64,000 nt of DNA, taken from positions 62,001 to 126,000 of the forward strand of contig NZ_JACHFK010000011.1 of NCBI RefSeq assembly GCF_014201805.1, given 5' to 3'. Under the pieces are notes generated by a model, which saw only the letters and a program-made list of their open reading frames with translations, ran no database searches and was not told the DNA's origin. Within the stretch, counting starts at the first letter, position 1, and each line of letters opens with the position of its first letter. The position numbers and the translations under genes are program-made. Below, piece by piece: positions 60,506 to 64,000 of the stretch. This DNA is from Deinococcus metalli. GTDB lineage: Bacteria; Deinococcota; Deinococci; Deinococcales; Deinococcaceae.

Positions 60506-61365
60506 TCCAGCTCCTGCAGGTAGCGCCGGGTGGCGAACAGGCTGCCCAGCAGGCCCACCAGGATGCCCAGCAGGCCCACGCCGCCCAGCACCGGCACCAG
60601 CGTCGCCTGGTCCGTCACGACCGGGAACACCGGCGCGAGTTGCCGCACCCGCGCCACGAGTTCCAGATACCCTGGTGTAAGCAGCGCCAGCGCGATCACG
60701 GCGGCCAGCACACCCACGATCAGGCCCTCGATCACATGCGGCATGCGGATGAAGGCCCGTGTGGCGCCCAGCAGCCGCATCACGGCGATCTCGTTGCGCC
60801 GCGCGTACATCGCCACCCGCACTGCGTTCAGGATGTTGAACAGCGTTCCCAGCAGCAGCAGGCCCACCAGCGCGTACCCGACCGCGCGCACGGCCGTCAG
60901 GGTCTTCACCGTCGGGTCGACGTAGCCGGCGCCGTACTCCACGTCGTCCACGCCGGGCAGGCCCGAGACGGCTGCCGCCACCGTGCGCGAATCGCCCACC
61001 CGCGCCACCCGCAGGCGCAGCGTATCGGGAAAGGGGTTGCCCACCAGCGCCGCCGCGTCGCGCGTGTATGGCGAGTCCTTGGTCATCTCCGCCAGCACCT
61101 GATCGCTGGTCACGAGCTGCGCCGAACTCACCTGCGGCAGCGCCCGCGCGTACTTGAGCAGCGCCGCCGTGTCGGCGCCCGGTGTCAGGAACGCCGCGAC
61201 CTCCACCTGCGATTCCAGCTGCGCCAGCGTGCGGTTCACGTTCAGCGTGAGCAGCAGCACCGAGCCCAGCATCAGCAGCGTCAGGGTCATGGTCACCAGT
61301 GTCGCCAGCGTCGCGGTCAGGTTTTCCCGCATGGCGAGCAGCGCCTGCCTGAGGTGGTACGTCAC
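60502..61365 (-). CDS. ftsX: Cell division protein FtsX
   Basis: A 287-residue membrane subunit of the FtsEX complex. One N-terminal helix (ATLVTMTLTLLMLGSVLLLT), an extracytoplasmic domain (about 50-150, VEVAAFLTPGADTAALL), then three helices (ALVGLLLLGTLFNILNAVRV onward) with the RNEIAVMRLLGATRAFIRMP loop. It transmits ATP-driven motion to a periplasmic hydrolase activator, here the overlapping EnvC-like gene. The GTG overlaps the ftsE stop. Confidence 0.95.
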   Translation of the reverse strand: MTYHLRQALLAMRENLTATLATLVTMTLTLLMLGSVLLLTLNVNRTLAQLESQVEVAAFLTPGADTAALLKYARALPQVSSAQLVTSDQVLAEMTKDSPYTRDAAALVGNPFPDTLRLRVARVGDSRTVAAAVSGLPGVDDVEYGAGYVDPTVKTLTAVRAVGYALVGLLLLGTLFNILNAVRVAMYARRNEIAVMRLLGATRAFIRMPHVIEGLIVGVLAAVIALALLTPGYLELVARVRQLAPVFPVVTDQATLVPVLGGVGLLGILVGLLGSLFATRRYLQELE

Positions 61366-62045
61366 AGCGCGTACCCGCCGTACGGGTCGTCGCGCACCAG
61401 GCGGCCCTTGCGCAGCGTCAGGGTGCGGTGGCGGTAGGTCTCGACCAGATCCTTGGCGTGCGTGGCGACGACGACCGTGGTGCCGCGCAGGTTCACGTTC
61501 TGCAGCACCTTCAGCACCTCACGGCTGTTGTCCGGGTCGAGGTTCCCGGTGGGCTCGTCGGCCAGCAGCAGCGGCGGGTTGGACACGATGGCCCGCGCGA
61601 TCGCCACGCGCTGCTGCTCGCCCTGCGACAGTTGCAGGGGCAGCGCGTACTTCTTGTGCTCCAGACCCACCGTGCGCAGCGCCAGCGTGACGCGCTGCGC
61701 CCACTCGCGCTGCGGCACGCCCGTCACGCGCAGCGCGAAGGCCACGTTGTCGAAGGCGTTCAGGTGTGCCAGCAGCAGGTTCTCCTGGAAGACGGTGCCC
61801 ATGCGGCGGCGCAGCAGCGCGGTGCGGCGGCCCCGGTAGCGGTTCAGGGACTCGCCGGCCACCCGCACCTCGCCCTTGCTGGGCAGCGCCCGCTTGAGCA
61901 CCAGGTTCATGAACGAGCTTTTCCCCGCGCCCGAGTGCCCGACGAGGTACGTGAACTCGCCCTTGCCGATGTGCAGGTTCAGGTCGTCGAGCGCCAGGGT
62001 GCGGGTCACGGGGTATTCGAGGGAAACGTGCCGGAATTCGATCAC
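61362..62045 (-). CDS. ftsE: Cell division ATP-binding protein FtsE
   Basis: A 227-residue ABC ATPase. Walker A GHSGAGKSS (36-44), Q-loop GTVFQENLLL, signature LSQGEQQ (139-145) and Walker B LLLADEP (159-165). The start is the GTG at VIEFRHVSLEYP, with GGAG (62055-62052) 6 nt upstream; an ATG 135 nt earlier only adds unrelated residues. First gene of ftsE-ftsX-envC; divergent from ctpA. Confidence 0.95.
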   Translation of the reverse strand: MIEFRHVSLEYPVTRTLALDDLNLHIGKGEFTYLVGHSGAGKSSFMNLVLKRALPSKGEVRVAGESLNRYRGRRTALLRRRMGTVFQENLLLAHLNAFDNVAFALRVTGVPQREWAQRVTLALRTVGLEHKKYALPLQLSQGEQQRVAIARAIVSNPPLLLADEPTGNLDPDNSREVLKVLQNVNLRGTTVVVATHAKDLVETYRHRTLTLRKGRLVRDDPYGGYAL

Positions 62046-62216
62046 GCCGCACTCCAGGGAGCGGCGGGCAGGGAAGTGCTGGGGGGTGTGGCCATGCTCG
62101 CGCCGCAGCATAGCCCAGCCCTTCCGGCGCACCATGAAGGGACGCGCCCCAGCGTTCTCACCCGCGCTGTCATGGGTCATCCAATCCTCCTCATCCGCGC
62201 GCCCTATCCTGGCCGC

Positions 62217-63536
<1,320 letters not shown>

Positions 63537-63559
63537 GGCTCTGCGTGACAGAGCACGTC

Positions 63560-63596
63560 AAGGCGCGCCCTCCCGACCGGGAAGGGCGCGCCCTTG
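63560..63596. terminator. Bidirectional hairpin terminator
   Basis: AAGGCGCGCCCT (63560-63571) pairs with AGGGCGCGCCCTT (63583-63595) with one bulge, between the convergent ctpA and dehydrogenase genes. Confidence 0.7.
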
Positions 63597-63607
63597 ACAG
63601 AGCGGCT

Positions 63608-64000
63608 TTACAGCGCGGCGATCACGGCGTCCGTGAATTCCTTGGTGCCGGCGGTGCCGCCCAGGTCGCGGGTGCGGGGGCCTTCGGCGAGCACCTTGTT
63701 CACGGCGGCGTCGATGCGGCGGGCGGTGTCGTGGTCGCCGATATGGTCGAGCATGATCACGGCGGCCAGGATACTCGCGGTGGGGTTGCTGATGCCCTGC
63801 CCGGCGATGTCCGGCGCGCTGCCGTGCACCGACTCGAAGATGCCGAACTTGTCGCCCACGTTCCCGCTCGCGGCGATGCCCAGACCGCCGACCAGTCCAG
63901 CGGCGAGGTCGCTGAGGATGTCGCCGAACATGTTTGTCATGACCATCACGTCGAACTGGCGGGGGTTGCGCACGAGCTGCATGGCGGCGTTGTCCACGAT
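63608..64000 (-). CDS. Isocitrate/homoisocitrate dehydrogenase (C-terminal part)
   Basis: The C-terminal 130 residues of a decarboxylating beta-hydroxyacid dehydrogenase; the gene continues past the right edge. Visible are [59 protein letters not shown] and a C-terminal [13 protein letters not shown]. The [13 protein letters not shown] and HGSAPDIAG pattern fits NAD-type isocitrate or homoisocitrate dehydrogenase better than LeuB. The missing N-terminal substrate loop would decide between them. Confidence 0.9.
   Translation of the reverse strand: MVDNAAMQLVRNPRQFDVMVMTNMFGDILSDLAAGLVGGLGIAASGNVGDKFGIFESVHGSAPDIAGQGISNPTASILAAVIMLDHIGDHDTARRIDAAVNKVLAEGPRTRDLGGTAGTKEFTDAVIAAL

Overview
The window looks like chromosome from a Deinococcus species. 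The DNA is GC-rich throughout, there is a FemX-type peptidoglycan-bridge enzyme, and most genes share one signature: a TANNNT (or CANNNT) -10 hexamer that ends only 5-7 nt before the start codon. This is the leaderless-mRNA promoter layout known from Deinococcus deserti. I used it to choose many of the starts below; cotranscribed genes instead use GTGA/TTGA/ATGA overlaps or a purine-rich ribosome binding site. I see no rRNA, tRNA, CRISPR array, insertion sequence or prophage. Both edges cut a gene.

Layout. 1-6.2 kb: partial unknown, SlyD, secreted CAP-domain protein, MoeA, secreted alpha/beta hydrolase behind a palindromic operator, MmcQ/YjbR protein and a methyltransferase. 6.3-11.7 kb: a two-gene unit, a 134-residue protein that looks like a MoaD/ThiS-type beta-grasp (ubiquitin-like) protein ending in Gly-Gly, followed by a 1628-residue DUF4132 protein. 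11.7-26 kb: serine hydrolase, AlaS, an orphan response regulator, amidohydrolase, LeuS behind a leader-peptide attenuator, ArsB-like permease, acyltransferase, Hpt and TrpC. 26-34.5 kb: VTT membrane protein, the purM-phosphatase-meaB-ICMT operon, MFS permease, luciferase-like oxidoreductase and a methyltransferase.

34.6-38.2 kb: a glycolate oxidase operon in the order glcF-glcD-glcE, with related GGATGGAG/CCATCCTC inverted-repeat elements in both internal gaps. 38.2-45 kb: an AT-richer orphan gene, a methyltransferase, the lptF-glycosyltransferase-deacetylase operon (envelope lipid work), FabZ and MreB. 45-53 kb: acyl-CoA dehydrogenase, ion-channel-like protein, DUF4174 protein, an AT-richer mrr-type restriction gene coupled to an acetyltransferase, IlvD, and a DUF4388-roadblock fusion. 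53-64 kb: intradiol dioxygenase, parvulin isomerase, FemX, LON-domain protein, the rpsP-khpA-rimM-trmD translation cluster, the ftsE-ftsX-envC-like cell-division operon, a CtpA protease and the end of an isocitrate/homoisocitrate dehydrogenase gene.

The observations I rate highest are the candidate ubiquitin-like/DUF4132 pair, the leuS attenuator whose leader peptide is itself leaderless, the paired repeats in the glc operon, and a C9 tract beside an internal start in the roadblock fusion. All calls come from reading the sequence; no database search or structure prediction was run.
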